Shown here: piece by piece, positions 16,928 to 25,940 of the stretch
Position numbering within the stretch: the first letter of the stretch is position 1
Layout of the letters: the number at the start of each line of letters is the position of its first letter
Source: JAWPMT01 sp965215825
Lineage (GTDB): Bacteria; Bacteroidota; Bacteroidia; Cytophagales; Cyclobacteriaceae
Length of the DNA stretch: 64,000 nt
Assembly (NCBI GenBank): GCA_965215825.1
Contig: CBDCEM010000002.1
Location: forward strand, 1,984,001-2,048,000
Direction: 5' to 3'
The notes under the pieces: generated by a model
The model's database searches: none
What the model was told of the DNA's origin: nothing
The model's input: the letters and a program-made list of their open reading frames with translations, nothing else
Position numbers and translations under genes: made by a program

Positions 16928-17527
16928 ATGAGTTTACTGAAGAAGCTACAAATAAAAGACCCTCATGGTTTCTTTGTGATAAAATGCCCTGAGAAGCTTT
17001 CTAAACTGCTATTTCAAGAAGGTCTTACCCTGCAAATTTCACCTGAGAATTATCAATCTGGAGGCGTCCTATTGTTTGTTAGGAATGTGAAGGAACTGAA
17101 TGCTATGATAGGCAACTTTGTTAAAGATGAGTTAGCTGATAGCCATTGGGTGGCTTTTCCTAAAAAGGCATCAAAAATACCTACAGACTTGGGTAGAGAC
17201 CATGGATGGGACAAACTTACAGCCACTGACTGGTTGCCCGTGAGACAGGTTTCATTAAACGACCAGTGGTCCGCATTGAGGTTTCGTCCAAGGGCCAATA
17301 TTAAGGAAATAAAGAGGGGTACGGACTATCCTGGAATTGATAGCAAAAACAAGACAGTAATTATACCGAAGATTCTTGATGAGAATCTGCATAAAACGGG
17401 GTTAATACAGACTTTTGAATCGCTTAGTTTTACCAGGCGTAAAGAATTTGTAATCAGTATTCTGTCAGCGAAAAAGTCAGAAACTTTAGAAAGACGAATC
17501 AACAAGATATTGAAGGAGCTTTCTTAA
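16928..17527 (+). CDS. YdeI/OmpD-associated-like protein
   Basis: 199 residues, no signal peptide. The N-terminal half resembles the small DUF3052-like or YdeI-associated fold (FFVIKCPEKLSKLLFQEG, VLLFVRNVKELNAMIG). The C-terminal end, FESLSFTRRKEFVISILSAK followed by ETLERRINKIL, matches the helical tail of the YdeI family, whose bacterial members were named for bacteriocin protection. Function is not established. Its stop overlaps the convergent DUF368 gene by 4 bases, so no terminator separates them. Confidence 0.6.
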   Translation: MSLLKKLQIKDPHGFFVIKCPEKLSKLLFQEGLTLQISPENYQSGGVLLFVRNVKELNAMIGNFVKDELADSHWVAFPKKASKIPTDLGRDHGWDKLTATDWLPVRQVSLNDQWSALRFRPRANIKEIKRGTDYPGIDSKNKTVIIPKILDENLHKTGLIQTFESLSFTRRKEFVISILSAKKSETLERRINKILKELS

Positions 17528-18426
17528 TGCCCTTCCGGTTTCTCCTTTCCAGCTCGCTCAATAAAGAATACAAGAATAAACCCAGCCAGAACTAATAGAA
17601 GTGCAGCTATAAATTCCGCGTTCATATCCGGGAATTCCCAGTTGTATCCAATCACTTTTTGTTTACCCTCAATCATCAAGTATTCCGCTCTTTTCCATGG
17701 CCAAATGATAATCAAAGACCCGGTCACAAAACCTGCGAGCAAGGCGATTGTTTGAGATTTGTAGTGTTTGAAGAGATAAGATAATAGCCTTGAAAAAAGG
17801 AGCAGTCCCACGATGCAACCCACCATCATTGGGATAATTATTTTAAACTCGAAACCGCTAATGGCCTGCAGTATCAAGATATAATTCCCCATCAACAATA
17901 AGATGTATGACCCTGAAAGGCCAGGTAAAATCATACTGATAACAGCTACGATTCCACAGAGAAACACATACCAAACCGAACCATTTGCACTAGCTGGAGG
18001 CAAGAATGCTATCCCTATAGCTATCGCTGTTCCGATAATCAAGGAAATGATTGCCGGGGTATTCCAGTTGGTTACCTTTCCTCCAACGGCTAAGATAGAA
18101 GCGATAATGAGGCCAAAGAAAAAAGCCAGCGTTAGTGTTTCGTAGTTAATGAAAACAAACTCCAGTAATTTGGCTAGACTCAGGATACTTACGGCCACAC
18201 CTCCGATCACGCATAGGAGAAACCAGAAGTCAATTTTTATAATCAACTTCTGCACCTTACCCTGCAGTAATAGTTTTAATGCTTCAAGGTCCAGGCTCTT
18301 CAAAGCATTTATGAACCTCTCGTAAATGTTGGTAATGAAAGCGATGGTGCCTCCAGAGACACCTGGAATCACATTCGCTGCGCCCATTGCCAAGCCCTTG
18401 AAGAACCAGCCTAAGTATGGTTGCAT
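17524..18426 (-). CDS. popT: DUF368 (PopT-type) undecaprenyl-phosphate translocase
   Basis: 300-residue polytopic protein with about nine helices and the two DUF368 signatures: KGLAMGAANVIPGVSGGTIA at the N-terminus and VISMILPGLSGSYILLLMGN in the middle. DUF368 proteins return undecaprenyl phosphate across the membrane, recycling the lipid carrier for peptidoglycan and surface-polysaccharide synthesis. It lies at the downstream end of the minus-strand block with exopolysaccharide export genes, and 11 bases after the ComA-like gene. That context fits a carrier-recycling role. The symbol follows the published name for this family; the assignment is by motif. Confidence 0.8.
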   Translation of the reverse strand: MQPYLGWFFKGLAMGAANVIPGVSGGTIAFITNIYERFINALKSLDLEALKLLLQGKVQKLIIKIDFWFLLCVIGGVAVSILSLAKLLEFVFINYETLTLAFFFGLIIASILAVGGKVTNWNTPAIISLIIGTAIAIGIAFLPPASANGSVWYVFLCGIVAVISMILPGLSGSYILLLMGNYILILQAISGFEFKIIIPMMVGCIVGLLLFSRLLSYLFKHYKSQTIALLAGFVTGSLIIIWPWKRAEYLMIEGKQKVIGYNWEFPDMNAEFIAALLLVLAGFILVFFIERAGKEKPEGH

Positions 18427-18437
18427 AGCTGGTGAGC

Positions 18438-19202
18438 TTAGTCTATATCCAAAAAATGGCTAAAAGTATCACCTCGCAAGCCAAGTCTGATGGTTTCCAG
18501 AGGGATCACTTCCTGGGGCGCGATGTTGCCAAGGTTCACATTGGCTCCTACCAACTTAATGAACCAAACCTGCTGAGCTTTTTGAGGAGCTTCCCAGATG
18601 ATCTTTTCAGAAGGTATTTGAGTAAGAATTTCTTCCACAAGCCCCTGTCTAACCTCGCCAGAATCTCGGAACAAACCGACATTACCAGCTTCTCGGGATT
18701 CTCCGATAACTTTCCATGCTCCGGCTTCCAGCTCCGTCCTCATCTGCTCAATCCATTTGTACGGAGGAATGATTTTGGCTGCATCTTTAGAGCCGACTTC
18801 ACTAAGAACAGTGACTTGCCCCGCTAGTTTTTGAATGTATTCGCATTTGTCATCGTGGTTCATTTCTATAGAACCATCACTCACTTCAGCGTATTCTACA
18901 TCAAACTTATCTAAAATTTTTCTGTAAGCATCGAACTCATTCCGAATAACAAATGCTTCAAAAAGAGTTCCACCAAAATAGAATGGGATGCCTGCATCTT
19001 TCAACAAAGCAATTTTTTCTTTTAGTATAGGCGTTACATAAGAAGTAGCCCATCCAAATTTAATGATATCGACAAATTCACCACATGTCTCAATCATATC
19101 CTCAGTTTCACGTAGCGAAAGACCTTTATCCATGACCATGGTATAGCCTGTATTGCGAGGTTTTAAGGTCCTGTCAGGTAGTTGCGATAGGTGGTAGTTC
19201 AT
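18438..19202 (-). CDS. Phosphosulfolactate synthase-like enzyme (ComA family)
   Basis: 254 residues from the ATG at 19202; a longer frame to 19238 adds 12 hydrophobic residues not expected in the family. Family landmarks are NTGYTMVMDKGL, VDIIKFGWATSYV, PFYFGGTLFEAF, YAEVSDGSIEM, VLSEVGSKD, KVIGESREAGNVGLF and NLGNIAPQEVIPLE. ComA adds sulfite to phosphoenolpyruvate to give phosphosulfolactate, the first step of coenzyme M synthesis in methanogens; bacterial homologues feed sulfolactate production. Coenzyme M is not expected here. A supply of sulfonate for sulfonolipids or a cell-surface component is possible (inference). It is followed 11 bases later by the DUF368 gene and preceded by a TPR gene. 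Confidence 0.8.
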   Translation of the reverse strand: MNYHLSQLPDRTLKPRNTGYTMVMDKGLSLRETEDMIETCGEFVDIIKFGWATSYVTPILKEKIALLKDAGIPFYFGGTLFEAFVIRNEFDAYRKILDKFDVEYAEVSDGSIEMNHDDKCEYIQKLAGQVTVLSEVGSKDAAKIIPPYKWIEQMRTELEAGAWKVIGESREAGNVGLFRDSGEVRQGLVEEILTQIPSEKIIWEAPQKAQQVWFIKLVGANVNLGNIAPQEVIPLETIRLGLRGDTFSHFLDID

Positions 19203-19268
19203 AGGGAGTTCCAGAATTTTCAAAAAATGAAGCCCCAAAAATCACTAATTCTATTCAAATAGAAACCT

Positions 19269-20672
19269 TTAGCCTTCGTTTTTTCGATACTGTTCGATTA
19301 TTCTGAATAAAGCTGTTTGTGTTTGAGGGTTTTTGAAGAAATCAAAAAGGAGCGTGTGGCCTTCAAAATCAAGGATTAGGGCTATTTCTAACTTGTTAAA
19401 TGCTTCCTTGTATCGATTTGCGGAAACCAGATACACAACACTTCTATAGAGCAATTCAGTGTTGTCGGGAAGCTCATTCAATCCACCTTCTATTACTGCG
19501 TATGCATTTTCATAATCTCCCTGATCAAAATATAGTTCAGACCAGTCCAACCATGTTTGAGCATCTGAGGAGTCTAATTCACTCGCTTCAATATACGCAT
19601 CCACGGCTGAAACAATATTTCCAACATTGTTTTCTGCGAATGCCAAAGACTTCCAATAAAGCGCATTCTCGGGATCCAACTTGGTCGCTTTTGTTAGAAA
19701 ATGTACCGCTTCATAGAATTTCTTTTGAATTGAAAGTACCACACCCAGACCGAACCAGGCTTCATGGTACAATTGATCAAGCTTTACCGCCTTCTGGTAG
19801 TATTTAACGGCCAGATCGTATGTTTCCATCTTTTCATAACAGGCTCCCAGATGGCAAAATATTTCGGCGCTGGAGCCTTCTATTTCCATGGTCTGGTTAT
19901 AGGCATTCAATGCTTCTCGGAATCGACCAGCGTTCATGAATGCATTACCCAAATTAAAGTGAGCACTACTGAAAGATTCTTCAATCGCAATGGCAAATTC
20001 ATAGGCTTCAATAGCCTTGTCGATTTTATCGATCTTATTGTAAACGATTCCCAAATTGTACCAGGCAAACTCTGAATACGGATCTCTGTCGATGAATTCC
20101 TGATAGTACTTGATGCTATGCTCCAACTCGCCATTCAGGTCAAGACAATAAGCTAGTTCATATAGTACTCCTTCGTTAGAAAGATTGTGATCGAGTGCTT
20201 CTTTATAGCTGTCAATGGCCTTTCCGTAATCTTGAAGACCCTGGTAACTTAGGCCAATGTTGTAAAGTACTTCATCCTTCTCCTCCGCAGAAATTAAAGC
20301 GATCCTGAATTTCTCAATGGCTTTTTCGTACTCAGATAATAGAGCCAGTATAGTACCAAGTTGTAGTAATAGATCTGGGTCATTTGGCTGGAAGATGAGT
20401 GCACTTTCCAATATAGCAATGGCTTGCTTAGGCTCGTTGAGTTTTATCAGCACGTCAGCCCTTTCTGCTACAATATCTGTACTATAAGGGTATTGTTCCA
20501 ATGCGACCTTGGTTGCTTTGGCTGCCATTTTCAATTTTTCATGCTCCTGATAGTACGCAATGATCTCCAGAAAAGCATCTTCATTGAAGTAGTAGCTCTG
20601 TTTGTTTTTAAGGAGTGCTTCAAATCTTTTGATTAACTCCCTCTGTTCCTTTTTTTTATAGTCTTCCTGCAT
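19269..20672 (-). CDS. Tetratricopeptide-repeat protein
   Basis: 467 residues made almost entirely of about twelve TPR units of 34 residues (for example FAWYNLGIVYNKIDKIDKAI and AWFGLGVVLSIQKKFYEAV). No signal peptide or membrane segment is visible, so it is a cytoplasmic scaffold. It sits between the capsule phosphatase gene and the ComA-like gene on the same strand. A role in assembling the polysaccharide machinery is possible but unsupported beyond position. Confidence 0.85.
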   Translation of the reverse strand: MQEDYKKKEQRELIKRFEALLKNKQSYYFNEDAFLEIIAYYQEHEKLKMAAKATKVALEQYPYSTDIVAERADVLIKLNEPKQAIAILESALIFQPNDPDLLLQLGTILALLSEYEKAIEKFRIALISAEEKDEVLYNIGLSYQGLQDYGKAIDSYKEALDHNLSNEGVLYELAYCLDLNGELEHSIKYYQEFIDRDPYSEFAWYNLGIVYNKIDKIDKAIEAYEFAIAIEESFSSAHFNLGNAFMNAGRFREALNAYNQTMEIEGSSAEIFCHLGACYEKMETYDLAVKYYQKAVKLDQLYHEAWFGLGVVLSIQKKFYEAVHFLTKATKLDPENALYWKSLAFAENNVGNIVSAVDAYIEASELDSSDAQTWLDWSELYFDQGDYENAYAVIEGGLNELPDNTELLYRSVVYLVSANRYKEAFNKLEIALILDFEGHTLLFDFFKNPQTQTALFRIIEQYRKNEG

Positions 20673-20754
20673 TTAAAATTTTTGGGAATACGTTACAAAG
20701 GTTTTATTGAAATTACTGTTTTTTCGAAAATTCTACTTGTTGATAACTGTTATT

Positions 20755-21483
20755 TTATCCACATTCCTTACCTAGCGAAGCGTTTAGCAAAGGTGATTTT
20801 ACTGCCTTTTTGTAGTGTTTGGTTCTCATTCCTGCTTCCAGGCCCTGTAAATGTCTGGTATTATGTAAATCGGAACCCAGGAAATTAACAATGCCCTGAT
20901 CAATCAGGTTCCTGGCCAGCCCTTGAGGACCTTTGCCGTATATTCCAGCTAAAGACCCTGTAGTTACTTGCATAAGTACCCCTTGTTCATTCCATTTTTT
21001 TGCAAGTGAGGGACTTTCGTACAAATATTGATATCTCTCCGGATGAGCCAACACGGGTTGATATCCAGCCGTCCTCAATTCAAAAATCACCTCTTCGAAA
21101 ATTTGTGGCTTTTCCAGAAATGAGGTCTCTACCAGTAAGTATTTTTTACCGAATGTATTGAGCGGATGTTCGGATTTTACCTTGTCCAGTAAGAAGCCAT
21201 CAATGAAATATTCTCCCGCAACCATTAAGTCGAACTTTACCGACCTTTTGGTAAGCTCATGTGCAACCTCATTTCCTAGTGCAAGTACCTCCTTTTCCTT
21301 ATTGGGATAAAATTCTTCGTAGAAATGAGGAGTGGTTACACACCCCTGAAATCCTAGTTGCATCAGGCCCCGGATTGCTTCAATGCTTTCATCTAAGGTT
21401 TTTACACCATCGTCTATTCCCGGAAGAAGATGTGAGTGGATGTCAATAGATAAGGTCTGATCAAGCTTTTTGCGAAAGAACAT
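20755..21483 (-). CDS. PHP-type tyrosine-protein phosphatase (CpsB/YwqE-like)
   Basis: 242 residues of the polymerase-and-histidinol-phosphatase fold with metal ligands in DIHSHLLPGIDDG, CVTTPHFYEEFYPN, VLAHPERYQYL and LGSDLHN. Members dephosphorylate bacterial tyrosine kinases that control polysaccharide chain length. Its start codon shares a base with the stop of the tyrosine-kinase gene (21483), making the two a translationally coupled kinase/phosphatase pair. The length is close to the 250 residues usual for the family. Confidence 0.9.
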   Translation of the reverse strand: MFFRKKLDQTLSIDIHSHLLPGIDDGVKTLDESIEAIRGLMQLGFQGCVTTPHFYEEFYPNKEKEVLALGNEVAHELTKRSVKFDLMVAGEYFIDGFLLDKVKSEHPLNTFGKKYLLVETSFLEKPQIFEEVIFELRTAGYQPVLAHPERYQYLYESPSLAKKWNEQGVLMQVTTGSLAGIYGKGPQGLARNLIDQGIVNFLGSDLHNTRHLQGLEAGMRTKHYKKAVKSPLLNASLGKECG

Positions 21484-23885
21484 CAGAATATAGAGCTTAT
21501 AATAGAGGCGAGTTTACTTTTGGGGTTTCCACCCTCATCATAATAGCCATAACCATACCCACCATAGCCATAGCTGCCATACCCATAACCATAACCGTAC
21601 CCGTTCAATCCGCTTTTGACGCCATTGAAGATGACAGTCATTTGCGAGAATTTGTTTACTCGAACCAGGTCAGTGATTGTTTTAGCAAAGGCCCTTCTGG
21701 AGTACTGCGATTTCACCACATAGAATTGTAAATCTGTTCTGCGCATCACCAGGATAGCATCCGTGACCAGACCGACAGGCGGAGTATCGAAAATGATAAA
21801 GTCAAACGTATCCTTCAGTGATTGCAAAAATGTCTCGAATTTTTCGCTAAGTACCAGTTCTGAAGGGTTTGGCGGTGTGGGGCCGGCGGGAATGTAAAAT
21901 AGATTGTCCACTTCTGTTTCCTCAATACAATCCTCAAACTGACTTTTTCCAATCAAGTAAGTACTCGCACCATAAGTCTTGGATTCATGCTCAAATGCCA
22001 TATGAACTTTTGGTTTCCTCAAGTCCAAATCCACGATGCAAACCTTTTTGTTGGTTGATGCGATGATAGCTCCAAGGTTTACCGCAACAAATGTTTTTCC
22101 CTCTCCGCTAATGGTTGAAGTGATTGTAACCGTTTTAGATTTTTTGTCCACATTCAAAAAATCCATATTAGTTCGTATGGTTCTCAAGGACTCACTTAGT
22201 GCAGACTTTGAGCTTTTATTGACGATTAATTTAGTTAGCGGCAACTTTTCCTTCGTATAGAAAGGGACGGATCCTAAAACAGGAACGGGCACTAATTTCT
22301 CCAATTCCTTGGCACTTGTAATGTGGTTATTCAATAAGTAACGAACAATGACGAAAAAGAAAGAAAAAGCAAGAGATAGGATGATTCCTGCACCCATAAT
22401 CAAAACTTTTTGTGGACGGATGGGTGAGGAAGGAATGGAGGCCGGGCTCAGTAGAATACCATTGGTCACAGTTCCAGCTTTTGTAAGCTCTAACTCCATT
22501 TTAGTTTGCCTCAGGCCTTGCATGAATGATTCCTGCATAGCATACAAACTTCTGTTTTTGTTGTACTCACGTCCCATGGATGGTAGCTGGGAAAAACTAT
22601 CTTCCAATCTGCGTCGTTTAGAACGTAATTCCAGATAAGCATTATCCAACCCTCTCTTGAATTGATCCAAAGATTCCATTAAAGTTTTTCTTTGCTGATT
22701 TAATCTCAGATCTATTTGCTCAATCACATGGGTGTTTTCATTGTACGAAGCGAGCTTTTCCGATCTCACATTGAGCTCTTTTTGATAGCTTTCGACCGAA
22801 CTTTTCAGGAAACTTGGAAATTGACTTAAGGTATAAACATCTATTTTAAAATTTTCATCACTTATTAGATTAGCAATTAACTGATCTAGAATTTCCTTTT
22901 TGAATTCAATATTAAATTGCTGGGAATCCAATAAGCTGATTTCTTTTAGTGTTCTGGCCAGATCCCCCTCCAGGCTCAAAGTCTTGTTATTAATGATGAT
23001 ATTTTCAAAATAATCCTCGTATTCCTGAATACGTTTCTCCGTGTCTTCAATTTGTTCATCCAGGAATGCGATTTTTTGATCGATTGTTTTGTTTTTTTCT
23101 TCTCTGGTATACTCCTGGTAAAGGGTATCCATGGCTGTAAGAAAATCACGGGCTTTCAAGCGATTAAAATCCTTAAGGCTGATTCGAATTGTTTGGGCTG
23201 AGATGTTTTCAGGTTGTACTGTACTGTTACTTTGAAAGTACCGAATCAGTGCATCTGTACTATTGATTACAAAGAAGTAGGAACCACCGATCAAACCTGA
23301 ATCAAAATAGACTGATTTTTCGATTAACAAATTGAGGTCTTCCGTGATGATGTCCTGTCCGAATTTTCCTGTGATCGTTTTACCTCCTGCCAAAGCATAA
23401 CTCACTTCGAACTCTGATTCGCTGATCAGCTTTACGTCTAGAGGTTTATTGTAAAACGCTGAATTTTTGATCTTGTGTGAAACGATGAATGGAGAATTTC
23501 CATATCGTTCATCAGTCAGATATCTGCCATAATAATGGTACGATACGTCATAGTCTATGACTTCAACGACTTTATTCAGAAATAGCTTCGACCTTAGAAT
23601 CTCAATTTCTCCTGAAAACCCCGAGAGATCTTGTTGAAGTGCGCCATTGCTAACTAATCCTAAGGTGTTCGCCTCACTTTCGAAATCCAGTTTGATTATT
23701 GAAGATGATTCATAAAGAGGCTTGGTGTACCGTACAATCAAATACGCAGCTGTAACGCTTAGGGTGATGAACAGGATTATCCAAACAATGCTTTTTCTCA
23801 AGGTAAAAAGAAGCTTACCCAAATCGAATGTGTCGATCTGGTTGGCATTTTCAGCTTGAGTTAATATTGGGTTATTGGAGTCCAA
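21483..23885 (-). CDS. Wzc-type polysaccharide co-polymerase and bacterial tyrosine kinase
   Basis: 800 residues. An N-terminal Wzz domain starts with FDLGKLLFTLRKSIVWIILF (first membrane helix), is followed by a large coiled-coil periplasmic region (about 60-480), a second helix (KVLIMGAGIILSLAFSFFFV) with a nearby Pro-rich SIPSSPIRP motif, and a cytoplasmic BY-kinase. The kinase has a Walker A with K597 (SGEGKTF), Walker A' VCIVDLDLRKP and Walker B FIIFDTPPVG. The tail carries ten tyrosines in a Gly-Tyr run (about residues 762-783), the autophosphorylation cluster. It couples chain-length control to export through the Wza-like protein encoded 7 bases upstream. The coupled PHP phosphatase reverses its phosphorylation. 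Confidence 0.92.
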   Translation of the reverse strand: MDSNNPILTQAENANQIDTFDLGKLLFTLRKSIVWIILFITLSVTAAYLIVRYTKPLYESSSIIKLDFESEANTLGLVSNGALQQDLSGFSGEIEILRSKLFLNKVVEVIDYDVSYHYYGRYLTDERYGNSPFIVSHKIKNSAFYNKPLDVKLISESEFEVSYALAGGKTITGKFGQDIITEDLNLLIEKSVYFDSGLIGGSYFFVINSTDALIRYFQSNSTVQPENISAQTIRISLKDFNRLKARDFLTAMDTLYQEYTREEKNKTIDQKIAFLDEQIEDTEKRIQEYEDYFENIIINNKTLSLEGDLARTLKEISLLDSQQFNIEFKKEILDQLIANLISDENFKIDVYTLSQFPSFLKSSVESYQKELNVRSEKLASYNENTHVIEQIDLRLNQQRKTLMESLDQFKRGLDNAYLELRSKRRRLEDSFSQLPSMGREYNKNRSLYAMQESFMQGLRQTKMELELTKAGTVTNGILLSPASIPSSPIRPQKVLIMGAGIILSLAFSFFFVIVRYLLNNHITSAKELEKLVPVPVLGSVPFYTKEKLPLTKLIVNKSSKSALSESLRTIRTNMDFLNVDKKSKTVTITSTISGEGKTFVAVNLGAIIASTNKKVCIVDLDLRKPKVHMAFEHESKTYGASTYLIGKSQFEDCIEETEVDNLFYIPAGPTPPNPSELVLSEKFETFLQSLKDTFDFIIFDTPPVGLVTDAILVMRRTDLQFYVVKSQYSRRAFAKTITDLVRVNKFSQMTVIFNGVKSGLNGYGYGYGYGSYGYGGYGYGYYDEGGNPKSKLASIISSIF

Positions 23886-23892
23886 GAGATAT

Positions 23893-24663
23893 CTATAAAA
23901 GATTGTTTATCAATACGACGAACGCAATTACGCTGGTAGTAGCCGACAATACGGGAGTGATGTCACGTAATGCCTCAAAGAAAGGTCTTCTCCATGGCTC
24001 AACGTAAATGATATCCCCAGGTTCGATTGGTATGATGGATTGTTTCATCCCTTCCACTGTATTCAGGTTTACTTCAAAGACAGAAGGATTTGACAATGGA
24101 CCCCTAACGATACGAATATTATGCGCCTTTGCTCCAAATTCCAATCCTCCCGAGAGAGCCAATACTTCTACCAAAGTCATGTTTTGGTTGACCAGTGGAA
24201 TCACCTGACCTCCGCTTGCACCAAGTAAGACCACCCTTTTATTTTCGAACGAGAGCTTTACGAAAACATCCTTGTAATATTCATCGTAAAGTCGCTCAAG
24301 CTCGGATTCAGCTTGATCAATTGTCATGCCTTTCAGGTCAACTTTTCCAACCAAAGGTAGTTTTGTCAGGCCGTCAATCTGAACGAGATAGTTGAATGAA
24401 ATTTGATTTTGATTATTAACTCCGACTCCTCTCTGAAGTTCAAAATCCGGATCGACTATACGTTCCCCATCTTTTGTGAAAACATCAATTGTAAGTAAAT
24501 CATCGGTTTGAATGACATAATTGCGCTCGGCCATTTCCACAGATTTTTGAAGTTCACTCGCGCCTTCGTCCAACCTGAACATGATATCCTGCTTGTAAAG
24601 ATTACAGGCACTTAGAAATAATAATAAAAGAAGGCAAGAATATTGAGGGATTTTGCTGTTCAT
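23893..24663 (-). CDS. Wza-like outer-membrane polysaccharide export lipoprotein
   Basis: 256 residues with lipoprotein signal MNSKIPQYSCLLLLLFLSAC (lipobox LSAC). A polysaccharide-export domain (YVIQTDDLLTIDVFTKDGER, YLVQIDGLTKLPLVGKVDLK) is followed by one SLBB domain (VVLLGASGGQVIPLVNQNMT, LVEVLALSGGLEFGAKAHNI). The C-terminus ends in a hydrophobic helix (TTSVIAFVVLINNLL), the position where Wza crosses the outer membrane. It forms the outer portal partner of the Wzc-like protein encoded 7 bases downstream. Confidence 0.9.
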   Translation of the reverse strand: MNSKIPQYSCLLLLLFLSACNLYKQDIMFRLDEGASELQKSVEMAERNYVIQTDDLLTIDVFTKDGERIVDPDFELQRGVGVNNQNQISFNYLVQIDGLTKLPLVGKVDLKGMTIDQAESELERLYDEYYKDVFVKLSFENKRVVLLGASGGQVIPLVNQNMTLVEVLALSGGLEFGAKAHNIRIVRGPLSNPSVFEVNLNTVEGMKQSIIPIEPGDIIYVEPWRRPFFEALRDITPVLSATTSVIAFVVLINNLL

Positions 24664-24723
24664 GGACGCATTTAAATCCTTGTAAAATTAAAATTAAAGT
24701 TCCAAATCAACTAGGTACATCAA

Positions 24724-25836
24724 TTAATCATTTGATGTAACATTTGATATAACTTCCTGATATGCGCTGATCACCTTTTTTTCATCATAATTTTTTTCCA
24801 TGTACTTGCGGCTGTTATCGGCAAGTTGCAATTTTTCCACATCGGTCATTTGAATATACTTACTGATGACACCAGCGAGTTGCTTGCCTGATCGGACTTT
24901 ACACAAAAAACCATTGAAACTATCTTGCACGACATGCCGACATCCGGGAACATTTGTGGTGATCAGAGCACGACTCATGGCGCCTGCTTCAATCAGGGTC
25001 CTGGGTGCTCCTTCTCTATAAGAGGGCAATACTACTACGTCGGCAGATTCAATGATGGACCTAATGTCGTCGGTTGTGCCTTTGTATTCGATGTACCCTT
25101 TCTCTTGCCAGAGTGAAAGGTCTTCCTTCTTAACAGCGCGTTTATCTTGAGGGTCCCATTTACCGACCATCCAAAACTCGGTATTCGGATGTAGTTCTTT
25201 GATAGACTTTGCCGCTTCCGCAAATTCATAAGACCCTTTTTCGACCAATAAGCGTCCTATCATTAGAAAGATAATCGCTTCCTCTGGTTGTTTGGGTTTA
25301 GATGAGAATAAATCCAGATCAATACCTGAGCCATTGAGCAAACCTACCCGGTTTTCAGGCACAGGCACTTTGCTTAGAAAAAGATCACGATCCTCCGGGT
25401 TTTGAAAAAAAACGTGAGAGGCTTTACGAACAGATAAATTGTATAGTAGAATAGCAATATTGGAAACGAGATTGTTCCACACAAAAGTGGTACCCAATCC
25501 ACTTATGTTACAGATATTCGGAATACCTAAAATGCGCGCCACGATTGAGCCATATACATTTGGTTTGATCGTATATGTCAATAAAACTTCAATTTTTTGT
25601 TTTTTTATGATTTTCCCGAGCCGGAGCGTCATTCGAAGGTCACTTATCGGATTAAGACCACTTCCACTCATGGGCAGGTTCTGAAAACGACATCCCAAAT
25701 CTTCGAGCCTTTTTACATAATCATCATGAGGTGCGATTGCCACTATATCATGGCCATCAAGAATCAACTGCCGAATGATCCCACTCCTGAAGTTGTAAAT
25801 GTTCCATGCTGTATTAATAATAATGCCAATGGTCAT
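24724..25836 (-). CDS. GT4 glycosyltransferase (PglA/WbpT-like)
   Basis: 370 residues from the ATG at 25836; the open frame continues upstream to 26004 but that part overlaps the divergent hflX gene and lacks GT features. The N-terminus MTIGIIINTAWNIYNFRSGI and TYTIKPNVYGSIVARILGIP followed by NISGLGTTF are typical of GT4 enzymes that extend undecaprenyl-linked glycans. The C-terminal domain has GRLLVEKGSYEF and the donor-binding E-x7-E in SYREGAPRTLIEAGA. It is the only glycosyltransferase in this polysaccharide block, and no polymerase or flippase accompanies it, so the rest of the pathway must be encoded elsewhere. Confidence 0.87.
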   Translation of the reverse strand: MTIGIIINTAWNIYNFRSGIIRQLILDGHDIVAIAPHDDYVKRLEDLGCRFQNLPMSGSGLNPISDLRMTLRLGKIIKKQKIEVLLTYTIKPNVYGSIVARILGIPNICNISGLGTTFVWNNLVSNIAILLYNLSVRKASHVFFQNPEDRDLFLSKVPVPENRVGLLNGSGIDLDLFSSKPKQPEEAIIFLMIGRLLVEKGSYEFAEAAKSIKELHPNTEFWMVGKWDPQDKRAVKKEDLSLWQEKGYIEYKGTTDDIRSIIESADVVVLPSYREGAPRTLIEAGAMSRALITTNVPGCRHVVQDSFNGFLCKVRSGKQLAGVISKYIQMTDVEKLQLADNSRKYMEKNYDEKKVISAYQEVISNVTSND

Positions 25837-25940
25837 AGAATGCCCTGATTTAGCGATCTGCGAGTTGAAGCAAAGGTTTAATAAAAAATTGACGGAAACA
25901 TCGCAATTTTGCAGACTGGGTTGAAAAAGTTGCCATTGCC

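Noticed and set aside
19400..20075. Plus-strand ORFs of 103-135 codons opposite the TPR gene
   Set aside because: They show no family features and lie wholly inside a well-formed TPR repeat gene.
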